A stretch of DNA of 64,000 nucleotides from Chitiniphilus eburneus. Lineage in GTDB: Bacteria; Pseudomonadota; Gammaproteobacteria; Burkholderiales; Chitinibacteraceae. A program made the translations under genes and the position numbers. Below the pieces are notes generated by a model. That model was not told where the DNA came from and did no database searches. It saw nothing but the letters and a program-made list of their open reading frames with translations. Each line of letters starts with the position of its first letter. Within the stretch, counting starts at the first letter, position 1. The stretch is taken from positions 62,001 to 126,000 of the forward strand of contig NZ_SUMF01000006.1 of assembly GCF_005048205.1 (NCBI RefSeq), written 5' to 3'. Positions 54,361 through 64,000 of this stretch are shown one piece after another.

Positions 54361-56400
54361 ATGGCATTTCAGCAACGTCCGATCGGGCAGCAGATACTCG
54401 TACTCGGGGTTATCGTCTGTGTTCTCGTCTTTGGCGTACTCATCGTCTTCACCAGCTATACGGTGCAAAGCACCGCGCTACGCCTGGCCACCAATGAGCT
54501 GGATAGCCAGATCAATCTGGTAAAAAACAGCCTGCAAGTGGCGTACAACGGAGCGCTCGCCCGCTCCCAGGGCACGGTCGACCTGTTTCCGCGCCATCTG
54601 CCCGGCACGCTGACGGTGACCGATGACGTGGTCCAGACCGGCGCCGCGATGGCGCCCGTGGTCAAGGCCGGCGATACGCCCATCAATGGCCGCGTCGATC
54701 TGCTGGAAGCCTACAAGCATCAGACCAACGCGGAGCCGGCCATCGTCGCGCGCGACGCGCAAGGCCGCTGGCTGCGCGTGAACACCTTGCTCAAGGGCAA
54801 GGATGGCAAGCCGCAACTGGGGTCCGAGGTCAAAGCGGATGAAGAGATCACCAAGACCATCGCCTCCGGCAAGCCCTATACCGGATTGGTGCTGCGCAAT
54901 GGCGACTACTATCTGACCCGTGCCCAGCCGATCAAGAACAGCGCCGGCAAGGTGGCGGGCTGGTACCAGGTGCGGATCGGCCTGAGCGAGGAAATCAAGG
55001 GTCTGCGCGACATGCTCAAGACCGTGGTGGTGGGCAAGACCGGCTACCTGTACGTGCTGGCGCCCACGCACGACGACAAGATCGCCCAATTCATCGTCCA
55101 CCCCCGGGAAGAAGGCAAGCTGGCCGGCGAGGTGCTCCAGGGCCAGGAACGCCAGGTGATCGAAACGCTGGTCAAGCAGCGTAACGGCACCATGGAATAC
55201 GAATGGCCGGACAAGGACGGCAACATGCGGATGAAGACCGTGGCCTTCGCCGAAGTGCCGTCGTGGGGCTGGATCGTCGGCACCGGCAGCTATATCGACG
55301 AATTCACCGCCGAGGGGACCGCGCTACGCAACCGCCTGGTGATCCTGAGCGTGGTACTGGCCGTGGTGATGCTGGCCTTGTTGCACCTGGGCCTGCGCCG
55401 TCAGTTGCACCCGCTCAAGCATCTCACCGAGATGGTCGGTCGTTTCGGGGCCGGCGATCTGACCGTCCGCATGAACGGCACCACCGATCCGCACAGCCGC
55501 AACGAAATCGACCAGGTCGCGGTGAGCTTCAATACCGCGGTGGCCAAGCTGGAAGAAATGGTGGGCGAAACGCTGCAAACCGCATCCCGGCTGGAAAACA
55601 CCGCCACCGAGTTGCAGAACTCCAGCGATCTGATGAGCGACGCCAGCTCGCGCCAGAGCAACGCGGCATCGTCGATGGCCGCCACCGTGCAGCAGATTTC
55701 CACGGGGATCTCGCATATCGCCGACAACGCGCAGGAAGCCACCAACGCCAGTCAGTCCACGCTGAGCGTGGTGGGCGACGGCCGCCGCAAGGTGGCGCAG
55801 ATGCTGGACGAAATGCGCGGCATCGCCGAGGCCACGCAGCGCGCGGCACAACGCATCACCGAACTGGGCGAACGCTCGGGCGAGATTCGCCAGATCGTCG
55901 CAGTCATCAAGGAAATCGCCGAGCAGACCAACCTGCTGGCACTGAATGCGGCCATCGAAGCGGCACGCGCGGGCGAACAGGGCCGGGGCTTCGCGGTGGT
56001 GGCCGACGAAGTGCGCAAGCTGGCGGAACGCACCACGCATTCCACACAGGAGATCGGTGATCTCATCGGTGGCATCGTCAACGAAACGCAGCAGATGGCC
56101 GGCGAGATCGTCAACGTGTCCACCCGCATGGATGGGGGCGTCAAGGTCGCGTCCGACACCGACAGCATGCTCGACACTATCCACCACCACGCCGGCCAGG
56201 TGACGGTCGCCGTCACCGATATCGCCCACGCCACCCGCGAGCAGTCGCAAGCCGGGCAGCAGTTGGCGCAAGGCGTGGAAAGCGTGGCGCAGATGGCGGA
56301 AGAGAACAATCAGATCGCTGGTACCAACCGGCACGCCACGCACGATCTGCACCTGCAATCGGCCACCATGCGCACCAAGCTGGCGGTGTTCCGTATCTGA
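54361..56400 (+). CDS. Methyl-accepting chemotaxis protein 1 (Cache type)
   Basis: A 679-residue chemoreceptor. One membrane helix (about 12-35), a periplasmic double or fused Cache sensor (about 40-315; [40 protein letters not shown]), a second helix (about 320-345), HAMP (to about 400) and the cytoplasmic signalling rod with the hairpin tip [20 protein letters not shown] and [20 protein letters not shown]. No CheR-binding pentapeptide at the C-terminus. Start chosen by AGGAGA. The next chemoreceptor is the same length and shares near-identical DNA at the tip. Confidence 0.95.
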   Translation: MAFQQRPIGQQILVLGVIVCVLVFGVLIVFTSYTVQSTALRLATNELDSQINLVKNSLQVAYNGALARSQGTVDLFPRHLPGTLTVTDDVVQTGAAMAPVVKAGDTPINGRVDLLEAYKHQTNAEPAIVARDAQGRWLRVNTLLKGKDGKPQLGSEVKADEEITKTIASGKPYTGLVLRNGDYYLTRAQPIKNSAGKVAGWYQVRIGLSEEIKGLRDMLKTVVVGKTGYLYVLAPTHDDKIAQFIVHPREEGKLAGEVLQGQERQVIETLVKQRNGTMEYEWPDKDGNMRMKTVAFAEVPSWGWIVGTGSYIDEFTAEGTALRNRLVILSVVLAVVMLALLHLGLRRQLHPLKHLTEMVGRFGAGDLTVRMNGTTDPHSRNEIDQVAVSFNTAVAKLEEMVGETLQTASRLENTATELQNSSDLMSDASSRQSNAASSMAATVQQISTGISHIADNAQEATNASQSTLSVVGDGRRKVAQMLDEMRGIAEATQRAAQRITELGERSGEIRQIVAVIKEIAEQTNLLALNAAIEAARAGEQGRGFAVVADEVRKLAERTTHSTQEIGDLIGGIVNETQQMAGEIVNVSTRMDGGVKVASDTDSMLDTIHHHAGQVTVAVTDIAHATREQSQAGQQLAQGVESVAQMAEENNQIAGTNRHATHDLHLQSATMRTKLAVFRI

Positions 56401-57054
56401 TTGGCGCGATCGCCAACCTCAACGCGACAGCCGGCCCTGCAGGGCCGGCTGTTTCATCATGAAGGCCAACGGCCTGGCCCCTGCACTGGCAAATCCCATG
56501 GCCTGCCCGACAGGCACGCCATAAAACAAAAGAAAAGCACTGCCCTGCGGGTAATGCCGCATGCGAGCGGATTCGAGGCACCGCCCAAAAGTAGGGTCAT
56601 ACCAGCCTGGCGAAGCCTCAACTTTCACCATGCAGCGATAAGCCTCTGGTGCCACACCCGTTTTTCCTCCATTCCCCACGCGACCCGTGCCACGGTCCAG
56701 GCCCTTCCTGCCAGGGCCGTCCGGTAGCCCCCAACTTTCCACGGCAATTCAACCAGCATGCACATCCGGTCAGCCAGAACCGGAAAAATGTGTGTCCTCA
56801 GGCACACTCCTTCAACGGCAAAAGGATAGCCCTCCTCATATTTTTGCCGAAATACCCTTTTTGCATTCCATTCCTTACAAATTCACAACACCCGAATTGT
56901 CAGGTTTTGCTCCATTTGCGGCCATGAATTGCGCGCTCCGGGGCCCTCTCGATAACCGACATATCCCATAGGCAAACCACAGGCTATCTGGCTCCACCGT
57001 CTGCCACGGCGCTAAATGAAAACATCGGCTGAACCGAGGAAGGGGGGATCAAAA
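56401..57054. other. Intergenic region between the two chemoreceptors
   Basis: 654 bp. CAGCCGGCCC (56428-56437) pairs with GGGCCGGCTG (56442-56451) just past the first stop and may terminate it. The rest contains no supported gene; a frame of about 90 codons has no ribosome binding site. The second receptor has its own ribosome binding site and probably its own promoter here. Confidence 0.5.
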
Positions 57055-59094
57055 ATGAACAAATTCCGACAATTGCCCATCGGCTATCAAATCCTGAGCC
57101 TGGCGCTGATAACCTGTCTGGCGATCTTCGCCACGTTGATCGTTTACACCAGTGCCAGCATCCAGAAAAACGCGCTGGAAAAAGTGAAATCGGAACTCGC
57201 CGCGCAGGTGAATCTGGTCAGCGGCACCATGGACATGACCTACCGTGCCGCGGCCAGCGACGCGCAAGAGGCGGCCAAACGGTTTCGCGAGTTCCTGCCC
57301 GGGCCGTTGACGATCGGCAGCGAAATCGACCCTGCCGGCGAGTTCAACGTGCCACGCCTGAACTCGGGCGGCGAAGCGATGGCCGGCAGGAACGATCTGC
57401 TGGAACGCTTCAAGCGGCAATCCGGCGACGACACACTGTTCGTGGTGCGCGACACCAAAGGACGCTGGATTCGCGTCACCACCATGCAAACCGGCGCCGA
57501 AGGCCCCTGGACCGAAATCCCCGCCACCGATCCGGTGGTGCAGTCGATGACCGCGGGCAAGCCCTACCTGGGCGTAGCCATACGGAACGGGCAGTACTCC
57601 ATGATCGCGGCCGACCCCATCAGCGACAGCGCCGGCAAGGTGGTCGCGTATTTCGCCGTACTGGTCAGCATGCAGTCGGAAATGGACCTGCTGCGCGACA
57701 CACTGAAGAACGTGCCCGTCGGCAAGACCGGCTACGTCTACGTGATCGCCCCCACCGGCGACGCCAACATCGCGCGCATCGTCATCCACGGCAATCCCGA
57801 CCTGGCCGGCAAGCTGGTGGGCGAAGCACTGCAAGGCCCGGCGCTGGAGGTCTTCAAGTATCTGGCCGAAAAGCGCAAGGGCGAATATCAGTACCTCTGG
57901 CCCGACAGCAGCGGCACGGAGCGCATGAAGATCGCTACCTTCACCGAGGCACCGGGCTGGAACTGGGTCATCGCCAGCGGCAGCTTCATCGACGAATACA
58001 CCGAGGACAGCGTAGCGCTGAGCCAGCGGCTGATCTTCGCCTGTGTCGGCTTGTGCCTGCTGCTGTTGGCGGTGTTGTACTTCGCCCTGCGCTTCCAGTT
58101 GAAGCCACTGGGCATGGTGGTGGACCTGATGGATCGCTTCGGCAGCGGTGACCTCACCGCGCAGATCGATCGCGACGCCTCCCCCGGCAGCCGTAACGAA
58201 ATCGACCGGGTGGCGCTGAGCTTCAATGGCGCGGCCAGTCGGCTGCGCCAGGTGGTCGGGCAGATTCGTGCCACCGCCGGCACGGTGGACCACACTGCCG
58301 CCGGCCTGGAAGACGCCAGCAACCAGATGTTCGACGCCAGCAAGACGCAGAGCGAATCGGCCTCGGCCATGGCGGCGACGGTGGAGCAGATTTCGGTCAG
58401 CATCACCCACATCGCCGACAACGCCAGCGACGCCGAGCGGCGTTGCCAGCAGGCGATGTCCAGCGTGCACGAAGGGCGGGAGAAAGTGCAGCAGATGGTG
58501 GAAGAACTGAAGACCATCTCGACCACCACGCAGCAGGCGGCGGAACGTATCGCCGACCTGGGCGAGCGCTCCAGCGAAATCACCAAGATCGTCAGCGTGA
58601 TCAAGGAAATCGCCGAGCAGACCAACCTGCTGGCGCTGAATGCCGCCATCGAAGCGGCACGCGCGGGCGAACAGGGCCGGGGCTTCGCGGTGGTGGCCGA
58701 CGAAGTACGCAAGCTGGCAGAACGCACCACGCATTCCACGCAGGAAATCGGCGACCTGATCGGCGGGATCGTCAGCGAAACCCAGCAAATGGCGCACCAG
58801 ATCGTCGAGGTATCGCGGCACATGGGCGATGGCGTGACCCGGGCCGCCGCCACCAACACCATGCTCGATGCGATTCATCATCAGACCGAACGCGTCACCG
58901 GCGCGGTCAGCGATATTGCCGGCGCCACCCGTGAGCAATCGACCGCCAGCACCCAACTGGCGCAGGGCGTGGAAAGCGTGGCGCAACTGGCCGAGGAAAA
59001 CAGCAGCATCGTCGCCAGCAACCGCGATGCCACGCTGGCACTGCGAGACCAAGCGGTATCGCTGCGCGACGAAGTGGCGGCGTTCCGCACCTGA
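57055..59094 (+). CDS. Methyl-accepting chemotaxis protein 2 (Cache type)
   Basis: A 679-residue chemoreceptor with the same layout as the previous gene: membrane helix (about 10-32), Cache-type sensor (about 40-315; [20 protein letters not shown]), second helix (about 320-345), HAMP and the cytoplasmic rod with [20 protein letters not shown]. The sensor regions are clearly diverged, so the two should respond to different ligands, while the tip is almost identical in DNA. The start at [10 protein letters not shown] is preferred (AGGAAGGGGGG upstream); [10 protein letters not shown] 39 bp earlier is possible. Confidence 0.95.
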   Translation: MNKFRQLPIGYQILSLALITCLAIFATLIVYTSASIQKNALEKVKSELAAQVNLVSGTMDMTYRAAASDAQEAAKRFREFLPGPLTIGSEIDPAGEFNVPRLNSGGEAMAGRNDLLERFKRQSGDDTLFVVRDTKGRWIRVTTMQTGAEGPWTEIPATDPVVQSMTAGKPYLGVAIRNGQYSMIAADPISDSAGKVVAYFAVLVSMQSEMDLLRDTLKNVPVGKTGYVYVIAPTGDANIARIVIHGNPDLAGKLVGEALQGPALEVFKYLAEKRKGEYQYLWPDSSGTERMKIATFTEAPGWNWVIASGSFIDEYTEDSVALSQRLIFACVGLCLLLLAVLYFALRFQLKPLGMVVDLMDRFGSGDLTAQIDRDASPGSRNEIDRVALSFNGAASRLRQVVGQIRATAGTVDHTAAGLEDASNQMFDASKTQSESASAMAATVEQISVSITHIADNASDAERRCQQAMSSVHEGREKVQQMVEELKTISTTTQQAAERIADLGERSSEITKIVSVIKEIAEQTNLLALNAAIEAARAGEQGRGFAVVADEVRKLAERTTHSTQEIGDLIGGIVSETQQMAHQIVEVSRHMGDGVTRAAATNTMLDAIHHQTERVTGAVSDIAGATREQSTASTQLAQGVESVAQLAEENSSIVASNRDATLALRDQAVSLRDEVAAFRT

Positions 59095-59124
59095 GCGTCA
59101 TTGCCGCGCACTTGCGCGGTTCAT

Positions 59125-59154
59125 GCGGCCATCGACCCGATGGCCGCTTTTTTT
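59125..59154 (+). terminator. Rho-independent terminator of the second chemoreceptor
   Basis: GCGGCCATC (59125-59133) pairs with GATGGCCGC (59139-59147) across GACCC and is followed by seven T. Confidence 0.93.
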
Positions 59155-59216
59155 GCGCGCGCACCCGTCACGGGGTTCCGCTAGACTAGCCGCGACCCCA
59201 TGTCCCGACCGCCGTC

Positions 59217-61100
59217 ATGCACAAACCCAACCAGTTCGACCTGTTTGCCAGCCGGCGCTTCCTGCCGCTGTTCGTCACCCAGTTCTTCGGGGCCTTCAAC
59301 GACAACCTGTTCAAGAACGCCTTCCTGGTGCTGATCACCTTCTATGGGCTGAGCGCGGCCGGGCTGGACGCCAAGACGCTGGTCAACGCCGCCGCGGGTA
59401 TCTTCATCCTGCCGTTCTTCCTGTTCTCGGCGCTGGCCGGGCAACTGGCCGAAAAGTACGACAAGTCGCGGCTGGCGCAATGGATCAAGCTGCTGGAAAT
59501 CGCGATCATGCTGCTGGCCGGCCTGGGCTTCTACCAGAAGAACGCCACCATCCTGTTCTGCTGCCTGTTCCTGATGGGCATCCATTCCACGCTGTTCGGC
59601 CCGCTGAAGTACTCGGTGCTGCCACAGTACCTGAAGGAAGAAGAACTGCTGGGCGGCAACGGCCTGATCGAAGCCGGCACCTTCATCGCCATCCTGGTCG
59701 GGCAGATCGCGGGCACGCTGATCGTGCAACATCAGCCGCATGGCGAAACCCTGATCATCTACGCCTGCGTCGGCGTGGCGGTGCTGGGTTATTTTTCCAG
59801 CCGCGCCATGCCCAGCGCCGCGCCGCCCGCCCCCGACCTGAAGATCAACTGGAATGTCTTCGGCGAAACGTGGCACATCATCCGTCACGTCAGCCACAAC
59901 CGCACCGTGTTCCACAGCCTGATGGGCATTTCGTGGTTCTGGTTCTTCGGCTCGGTGTATCTCACCCAGTTGCCTGATCTTTCCCGCAACGTGCTCAACG
60001 GCGACCCCGGTGTCTATACGCTGCTGATCACGCTGTTCTCGGCTGGCGTGGGCCTGGGCTCCGCATTGTGCGAAAAGTTGTCCGGACGCCGGGTAGAGCT
60101 GGGCCTGGTGCCGTTCGGCTCCATCGGCATGAGCGTATTCGGCATCGACCTCTACTTTGCCCTGAACGCCGCGCCCGCCGCCGCGCACTACGATATCTGG
60201 GGCTTCATCGCCGATCCCAGCCACTGGCGCGTGATGCTGGACGTTGCCGCCATGGGTGCCTTCGGCGGCCTGTTCATCGTGCCGCTGTACGCCCTGGTGC
60301 AGACCCGTACCGAAAAAGCCTTCGTCTCACGCGCCATCGCCGCCAACAACATTCTCAACTCGCTGTTCATGGTGGTGGCCGCCGGCATGAGCATCGCGCT
60401 GCTCAAGGCCGGGCTGACCGTGCCGGGGCTGCTGTTGACCGTGGCACTGATGAACATCGCGGTCGCGCTGTACATCTACACACTGATCCCCGAATTCCTG
60501 ATGCGCTTCCTGGTCTGGATCGGCGTGCACACGCTATACCGCGTGCGTTGCGAAGGGCTGGACCACATCCCCGAGGAAGGCCCCTGCGTGCTGATCTGCA
60601 ACCACGTCAGCTTCATGGATGCGCTGGTGATCGCCGGCATGGTGCGCCGGCCGATCCGCTTCGTGATGGATCACCGCATCTTCAGGGTGCCGGTGCTCAA
60701 CTTCATCTTCCGCACCGCGGGCGCCATCCCCATCGCCCCCGCCCGGGAAAACGCCTCTCTCAAGGACCAGGCGTTCGACCGCGTGGCGCAGTACCTGGAG
60801 GCCGGCGAAGTGGTGTGCATCTTCCCCGAGGGCGCCATCACCCGCGACGGCGAAATCCAGGCCTTCCGCCCCGGCATCGAGGAAATCATCCGCCGCACGC
60901 CGGTGCCGGTGGTGCCGCTGGCGCTGCAAGGCCTGTGGGGCAGCTTTTTCAGCCGCAAGGATGGCGCGGCGATGATGAAGGTGCCGCGCAGGATCTGGTC
61001 GAAGATCGGCCTCGTCGCCGGCGCGCCGGTGCCGGCCGCGAACGCCGACCGCCGCGTGCTGGAGCAGCAGGTGCGCGATCTGCGTGGCAACTGGCGCTGA
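59217..61100 (+). CDS. LplT-like lysophospholipid flippase fused to PlsC-type acyltransferase
   Basis: A 627-residue two-part membrane protein. Residues 1-425 are a 12-helix MFS transporter of the LplT kind (FGAFNDNLFKNAFLVLI). Residues about 430-627 are a lysophospholipid acyltransferase with NHVSFMDALV (the NHx4D catalytic motif), FVMDHRIFRVP and FPEGAITRDG (the PEG motif). In many bacteria this pair is joined to a third, AMP-binding acyl-ACP synthetase domain (Aas); here the chain stops after the acyltransferase. It probably flips lysophospholipid inward and re-acylates it. The start is ATG at MHKPNQFDLF; one 17 bp upstream is in another frame. Confidence 0.9.
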   Translation: MHKPNQFDLFASRRFLPLFVTQFFGAFNDNLFKNAFLVLITFYGLSAAGLDAKTLVNAAAGIFILPFFLFSALAGQLAEKYDKSRLAQWIKLLEIAIMLLAGLGFYQKNATILFCCLFLMGIHSTLFGPLKYSVLPQYLKEEELLGGNGLIEAGTFIAILVGQIAGTLIVQHQPHGETLIIYACVGVAVLGYFSSRAMPSAAPPAPDLKINWNVFGETWHIIRHVSHNRTVFHSLMGISWFWFFGSVYLTQLPDLSRNVLNGDPGVYTLLITLFSAGVGLGSALCEKLSGRRVELGLVPFGSIGMSVFGIDLYFALNAAPAAAHYDIWGFIADPSHWRVMLDVAAMGAFGGLFIVPLYALVQTRTEKAFVSRAIAANNILNSLFMVVAAGMSIALLKAGLTVPGLLLTVALMNIAVALYIYTLIPEFLMRFLVWIGVHTLYRVRCEGLDHIPEEGPCVLICNHVSFMDALVIAGMVRRPIRFVMDHRIFRVPVLNFIFRTAGAIPIAPARENASLKDQAFDRVAQYLEAGEVVCIFPEGAITRDGEIQAFRPGIEEIIRRTPVPVVPLALQGLWGSFFSRKDGAAMMKVPRRIWSKIGLVAGAPVPAANADRRVLEQQVRDLRGNWR

Positions 61101-61110
61101 GCATCGACCT

Positions 61111-61369
61111 GGGGTGAATCGACCTTCAAACGTGGGATGCGTTGGTTCGTGGGCCGGGTGGCTGCGCGAAGCGCGGTGCCGCAGAGAGCCTTCCTCTCTG
61201 CAAGCCGTGCGACAAAGCAGACACCGGCTCACGGGCCAACCCGAAGGGAAGGAGGAAGGCCGGGCGCATGGCTGCGTTGCGCCTCGCTCGTGGGGATCAC
61301 CCCACCCCATTCGGCACGCCTTGCCCGGCCTTCCTCCTTCGCACCCACGTTTGAAGGTCGATTCACCCC
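61111..61369. repeat. Dispersed inverted-repeat element, copy 3 (long form)
   Basis: A 259-bp element with perfect 26-bp terminal inverted repeats (61111-61136 and 61344-61369; GGGGTGAATCGACCTTCAAA). Its right 130 bp match copy 1 in reverse orientation. The remaining middle part has further internal symmetry (CGGCCTTCCTCCTTC-type pairs). It lies between the acyltransferase fusion and the Coa1-like gene. Confidence 0.88.
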
Positions 61370-61546
61370 GGTGCCGCCGGGCCTGGCCTGGCGGTGCGCT
61401 GCGCGAGGCCATTGCGCCACGCGATGGCACTCACCGGCATTTGACTCCAAACCCCTGCCCTCGTAGTGTTTCCTGACAGCCAGCGGTTGGCGCCTGCCAC
61501 CGGGCAACATAGCGATGCCGCCACCCAGGCGGCGCAGGGGAACACC

Positions 61547-62170
61547 ATGGAAAACACGTCCGGCCAAGGCCCGCACGCCGCCGTCCCGCCCGAGATCGAC
61601 CGCTGGAACTGGGGCGCCTTTCTGCTCAACTGGATCTGGGGCATCGGCAACAACACGCCGTTGGCGTTGCTGATGTTCGTCCCCTTCGTCAATCTCGTGA
61701 TGCCATTCGTACTCGGCGTGAAAGGCAGCGCCTGGGCCTGGCGGCACAAGCGCTGGGAGAGCATTGCCGCCTTCCGTGCCACGCAGCGCCGCTGGGCCTG
61801 GTGGGGCCTGGGCATACTGGTGGCGAGCATCACGATCGTCGCCGGCGGGATCGCGCTGATGACCTGGAGCATCGGCAGCGCCATGGCACACACCGATGCC
61901 TATCGCCTCGGTGTCGAGCGGGTGAGCAACCACCCCGCCGCCGTCGCCGCCCTGGGCAAACCGATCACGGCATCCCGGCCTTCCGGCAGCTTCGTCGTCG
62001 ACGATACGGGCGGGTCGGCCGAATTCACCTTCGACGTGGCCGGCAGCAAGCAGCGCGGCGTGATCTACCTGGAAGCCACGCGGCATGGCACTCGCTGGGC
62101 GCTGGACCGGATCGAACTGGATATCGACGAAACCGGCGAGCAGATCGACCTGAACCGGCTCGACCTGTAG
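61547..62170 (+). CDS. Membrane protein with Coa1-like C-terminal domain
   Basis: A 207-residue protein. The N-terminal part (IDRWNWGAFLLNWIWGIGNN, then LLMFVPFVNLVMPFVLGVKG) looks like a DUF2628-like membrane hairpin; a third membrane helix (LGILVASITIVAGGIALMTW) follows. The C-terminal soluble part (VERVSNHPAAVAALGKPITA, then FDVAGSKQRGVIYLEATRHG) resembles the Coa1/cytochrome oxidase assembly domain, though a role in respiration is unproven. The chosen ATG has CAGGGG upstream. The stop TAG is the first three bases of the mobile element at 62168. Confidence 0.75.
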   Translation: MENTSGQGPHAAVPPEIDRWNWGAFLLNWIWGIGNNTPLALLMFVPFVNLVMPFVLGVKGSAWAWRHKRWESIAAFRATQRRWAWWGLGILVASITIVAGGIALMTWSIGSAMAHTDAYRLGVERVSNHPAAVAALGKPITASRPSGSFVVDDTGGSAEFTFDVAGSKQRGVIYLEATRHGTRWALDRIELDIDETGEQIDLNRLDL

Positions 62171-62430
62171 GGCGTGTCGTCACCTGTTTCACGACAGCGT
62201 TCGGTGCAGTTCGGGATGCCGCGCCAGGAGCTGGATGCGCCGCGGTATGGATACCGCAAGCGGCCAGCGACACCGCGCGGCGCCCGAAATGCACCGAACC
62301 CGCAGGGCTGGGCCGAAAAAACACCATCCACCGCGTTGCACTCCTTGCCAATAACCAGTTGTTGCCTGCGTCGTGCGCCTGGCGCTTTTTCGGCCCAGCG
62401 CTGCCGCGAAACAGGTGACGACACGCCCTA
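62168..62430. mobile_element. MITE-like element with 23-bp perfect inverted ends
   Basis: 263 bp with perfect 23-bp terminal inverted repeats (62168-62190 and 62408-62430; TAGGGCGTGTCGTCACCTGT). Inside are two further hairpins: GTTCGGTGCA (62199-62208) with TGCACCGAAC (62290-62299), and CTGGGCCGAAAAA (62308-62320) with TTTTTCGGCCCAG (62386-62398). It would fold as a three-way junction. No transposase is encoded. It gives the preceding gene its TAG stop. Confidence 0.85.
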
Positions 62431-62463
62431 GCACGCCCCGGCCCACGCCGAGGCGGCGCCGCC

Positions 62464-63363
62464 TCACGTCGCGCCAGGTTCGCCCAGCGGCTCGCCCAGG
62501 CCCAGCAACGCCACCAGCCGCGCGGCGTCGAACGGTGCCTTCACCTTGATGTCGTTGTCGAAGTAACAGAACACATCCCGCGAGGCGCGTCGGGGCGGCA
62601 CACGTTCGACGATCAGTCTGGCATCGTCCGGCTGACCGCCATGCCGCCAGGCCTCGATACGCGCCGCCCAGCTTTTCAGCGCCGCGTCGCCATAGCCGCT
62701 GGCGTACAGCACCTGGTCGCCGTGCAGGCGCACGTAGACGAAATCACTGGTCACATCCTCGCGATCCGGCCATTTGCCAGCGGTATCGGCCACCACCAGC
62801 GCCACCTTGTAACGCCGCAGCAGATCGGCAAATTCACGGGTGACGAAGCTCTGGTTGCGAATCTCCACCGCATGTCGCAGCGCCCCGCGATACCGCCCGC
62901 TCACCGCCACCCGCCCTGCCATCCGCGCTTCGTGCTGTGCCGCCACAGCGCGCGCGGCAGTGAAATCGTGTGGTAGCCGCTGGAGAAAAGCATCGAACAG
63001 TTCGGCATCGAAACGCATGCTGGGCGGAAACTGCCACAGGATCGGCCCCAGCTTTCCCTTCAGCTCCAACACGCCTGACGCCAGGAAATTGGCCAGCGGC
63101 CCATCGATATCGCGCAAGCGCCGGATATGCGTGATATAGCGTGGCGCCTTCACGCTGAAGATGAAATCGTCCGGCGTATCGGCATACCAGTTGGCGTAGC
63201 GCTCGGGCGTCTGTAATGCATAGAAGGAGCCGTTGATCTCGATGCTCGACAACGCGCGCGACGCGAAATGCAGTTCCTGCTTCTGCGGCAGCCCTTGGGG
63301 ATAGAACACCCCGCGCCACGGCGGGTAACGCCAACCCGAAATCCCGATCCTCACCTCAGCCAC
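62464..63363 (-). CDS. DUF72 (YecE-like) protein
   Basis: A 299-residue TIM-barrel-like protein of the DUF72 family. It opens VRIGISGWRYPPWRGVFYP and has EINGSFYALQTPERYANW, FSVKAPRYITHIRRL, LGPILWQFPPSMRFD and the C-terminal CYFDNDIKVKAPFDA, all typical. Its biochemical role is unknown. I propose the GTG with GGAGGG upstream as start, since the sequence before it (about 44 open codons) does not match the family. Confidence 0.9.
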   Translation of the reverse strand: MAEVRIGISGWRYPPWRGVFYPQGLPQKQELHFASRALSSIEINGSFYALQTPERYANWYADTPDDFIFSVKAPRYITHIRRLRDIDGPLANFLASGVLELKGKLGPILWQFPPSMRFDAELFDAFLQRLPHDFTAARAVAAQHEARMAGRVAVSGRYRGALRHAVEIRNQSFVTREFADLLRRYKVALVVADTAGKWPDREDVTSDFVYVRLHGDQVLYASGYGDAALKSWAARIEAWRHGGQPDDARLIVERVPPRRASRDVFCYFDNDIKVKAPFDAARLVALLGLGEPLGEPGAT

Positions 63364-63556
63364 GTGCCCTCCTGGTCGCGTTTTACATGCGGTGGTGCAG
63401 CAATTACACGCAAAGATCCGGCAAATCCGGCCGAGCGGCCGCCACAGTCGCCTTTTCATGCCGATCGACCAGGCACGCCAATTGCAACCGGGCACGGGCC
63501 ACTACAGCCAGCCTTCGCTGAGCTGCGCGGCATCGACAAACCGAAGGAGATCCATC

Positions 63557-63781
63557 ATGCGCCACATCGTCACCCTGCTTGCCTCCACCGCCATCGCATT
63601 CTCGGCCACCGCCTTTGCCGGCAATGCCGGCGATTCGCACAGCGATCCGTCCAATTCCGCCGCCAGCGCGCCGCACAGCAAGAAGCACTCAAGCAAGAAG
63701 GACACCACCGGCAAGACCGACACCCGCAAGAAGGCAGCGGATACCGATGCGGGCGGCACCACGGATGGCGGAGCCCAATAG
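63557..63781 (+). CDS. Small exported lysine-rich protein
   Basis: A 74-residue protein with a signal peptide (HIVTLLASTAIAFSATAFA) and a low-complexity mature part rich in Lys, Ser, Thr, Asp and His (SKKHSSKKDTTGKTDTRKKA). It has no Cys. AAGGAG precedes the ATG and a strong hairpin follows, so it is a genuine short gene. Proteins like this are seen in the periplasm of many betaproteobacteria, with no known function. Confidence 0.8.
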   Translation: MRHIVTLLASTAIAFSATAFAGNAGDSHSDPSNSAASAPHSKKHSSKKDTTGKTDTRKKAADTDAGGTTDGGAQ

Positions 63782-63821
63782 CAGAAAGCAAACCAGCAAG
63801 GCCAGCCGGCCTGCTCACATC

Positions 63822-63847
63822 AAAAACCCGCCAATTGGCGGGTTTTT
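63822..63847. terminator. Bidirectional hairpin terminator
   Basis: AAAAACCCGCC (63822-63832) pairs with GGCGGGTTTTT (63837-63847) across AATT. It serves both the small exported-protein gene and the leftward gene at the window's right edge. Confidence 0.93.
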
Positions 63848-63848
63848 A

Positions 63849-64000
63849 TCAAAACATCTGCGAACCATCGTTTCTTTCCATTCGAAGCGCCGCCTGCGTA
63901 ACAATGAAATTCACGCGAAACAGCCCTTCCAGATGGGCAGATACAAATACCTTACCAATAAGCAGCCCACTCAACAGTGCCACGGCAAACAAAAAGAAGT
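63849..64000 (-). CDS. C-terminal end of a membrane protein (cut by window)
   Basis: The last 50 codons of a leftward gene that starts outside the window; the TGA is at 63849-63851, directly behind the shared terminator. The visible part has one hydrophobic segment (FFLFAVALLSGLLIGKVFV) followed by a short soluble tail ending in GSQMF. It reads at somewhat lower GC than its neighbours. I do not recognise it. Confidence 0.6.
   Translation of the reverse strand, partial: FFLFAVALLSGLLIGKVFVSAHLEGLFRVNFIVTQAALRMERNDGSQMF

Noticed and set aside
56840-57054. Possible cyclic-di-GMP (GEMM) riboswitch ahead of the second chemoreceptor
   Set aside because: GGCAAACC is present, but the GNRA-type hairpin and the conserved second half of the aptamer are not in place.
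57049-59052. Long open frame antisense to the second chemoreceptor
   Set aside because: Shadow of a well-supported receptor gene with no start signal or recognisable domain.

Overview
The window is high-GC chromosomal DNA from a betaproteobacterium. The mix of genes (class Ia nrdA/nrdB, nagA, tyrS next to an M23 peptidase and anmK, mfd, UPF0149/SEC-C, several membrane-signalling proteins) suggests Neisseriales, perhaps Chromobacteriaceae or Chitinibacteraceae. That placement is an inference from gene content; there is no rRNA or tRNA gene in the window to anchor it.

Region 1 (1-13148) looks like the distal part of a Tn7-like transposon carrying a defence island. At the left edge lie a TnsB-like transposase (cut by the window), a TnsA-like endonuclease and a small HTH protein, all reading left. 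Reading right is a tightly overlapping operon: HTH protein, HsdR, HsdM, a DUF1016 protein without its nuclease core, HsdS, an SMC/OLD-like ATPase, an HNH protein (a Septu/PtuAB-like pair) and a NucS/DUF91-type nuclease with an EVE/PUA-like C-terminal domain. It ends in a perfect 20-bp hairpin terminator, followed by three 21-22 bp direct repeats that resemble TnsB sites and stop a few bases short of the nrdB stop codon.

Region 2 (13156-20991) holds nrdB and nrdA on the minus strand, separated by two paralogous exported proteins; paired NrdR boxes lie upstream of nrdA. Then comes a large secreted protein with discoidin-like, DUF5648 and FG-GAP-like repeats. Region 3 (21461-22418) has two A/T-richer genes of unknown function. 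Region 4 (22771-26912) is a vitamin B6 cluster: a class I glutamine amidotransferase fused to pyridoxal kinase, the PLP homeostasis protein YggS, and a divergent MocR-type regulator. nagA follows.

Region 5 (28215-37333) is about potassium, cations and stress: a Kef-type antiporter, a DUF6394 membrane protein, a K+ channel with two RCK domains, two universal stress proteins and a P-type ATPase. A tandem repeat array lies between DUF6394 and the channel. Region 6 (37433-53910) is housekeeping: YfaZ-like porin, rlmB, a MASE1-PAS-GGDEF-EAL protein, mfd, UPF0149, GIY-YIG, two MscS-type channels, an SGNH hydrolase, a Lar-like zinc protein, tyrS, M23 peptidase and anmK. Region 7 (54361-64000) has twin Cache-type chemoreceptors, an LplT-PlsC fusion, a Coa1-like membrane protein, a DUF72 protein, a small exported protein and the end of a membrane protein.

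Two families of inverted-repeat elements are scattered through the core chromosome, at 24627, 47908 and 61111 with a solo end at 37421, and at 62168. In four cases the element end itself supplies the stop codon of the adjoining gene.
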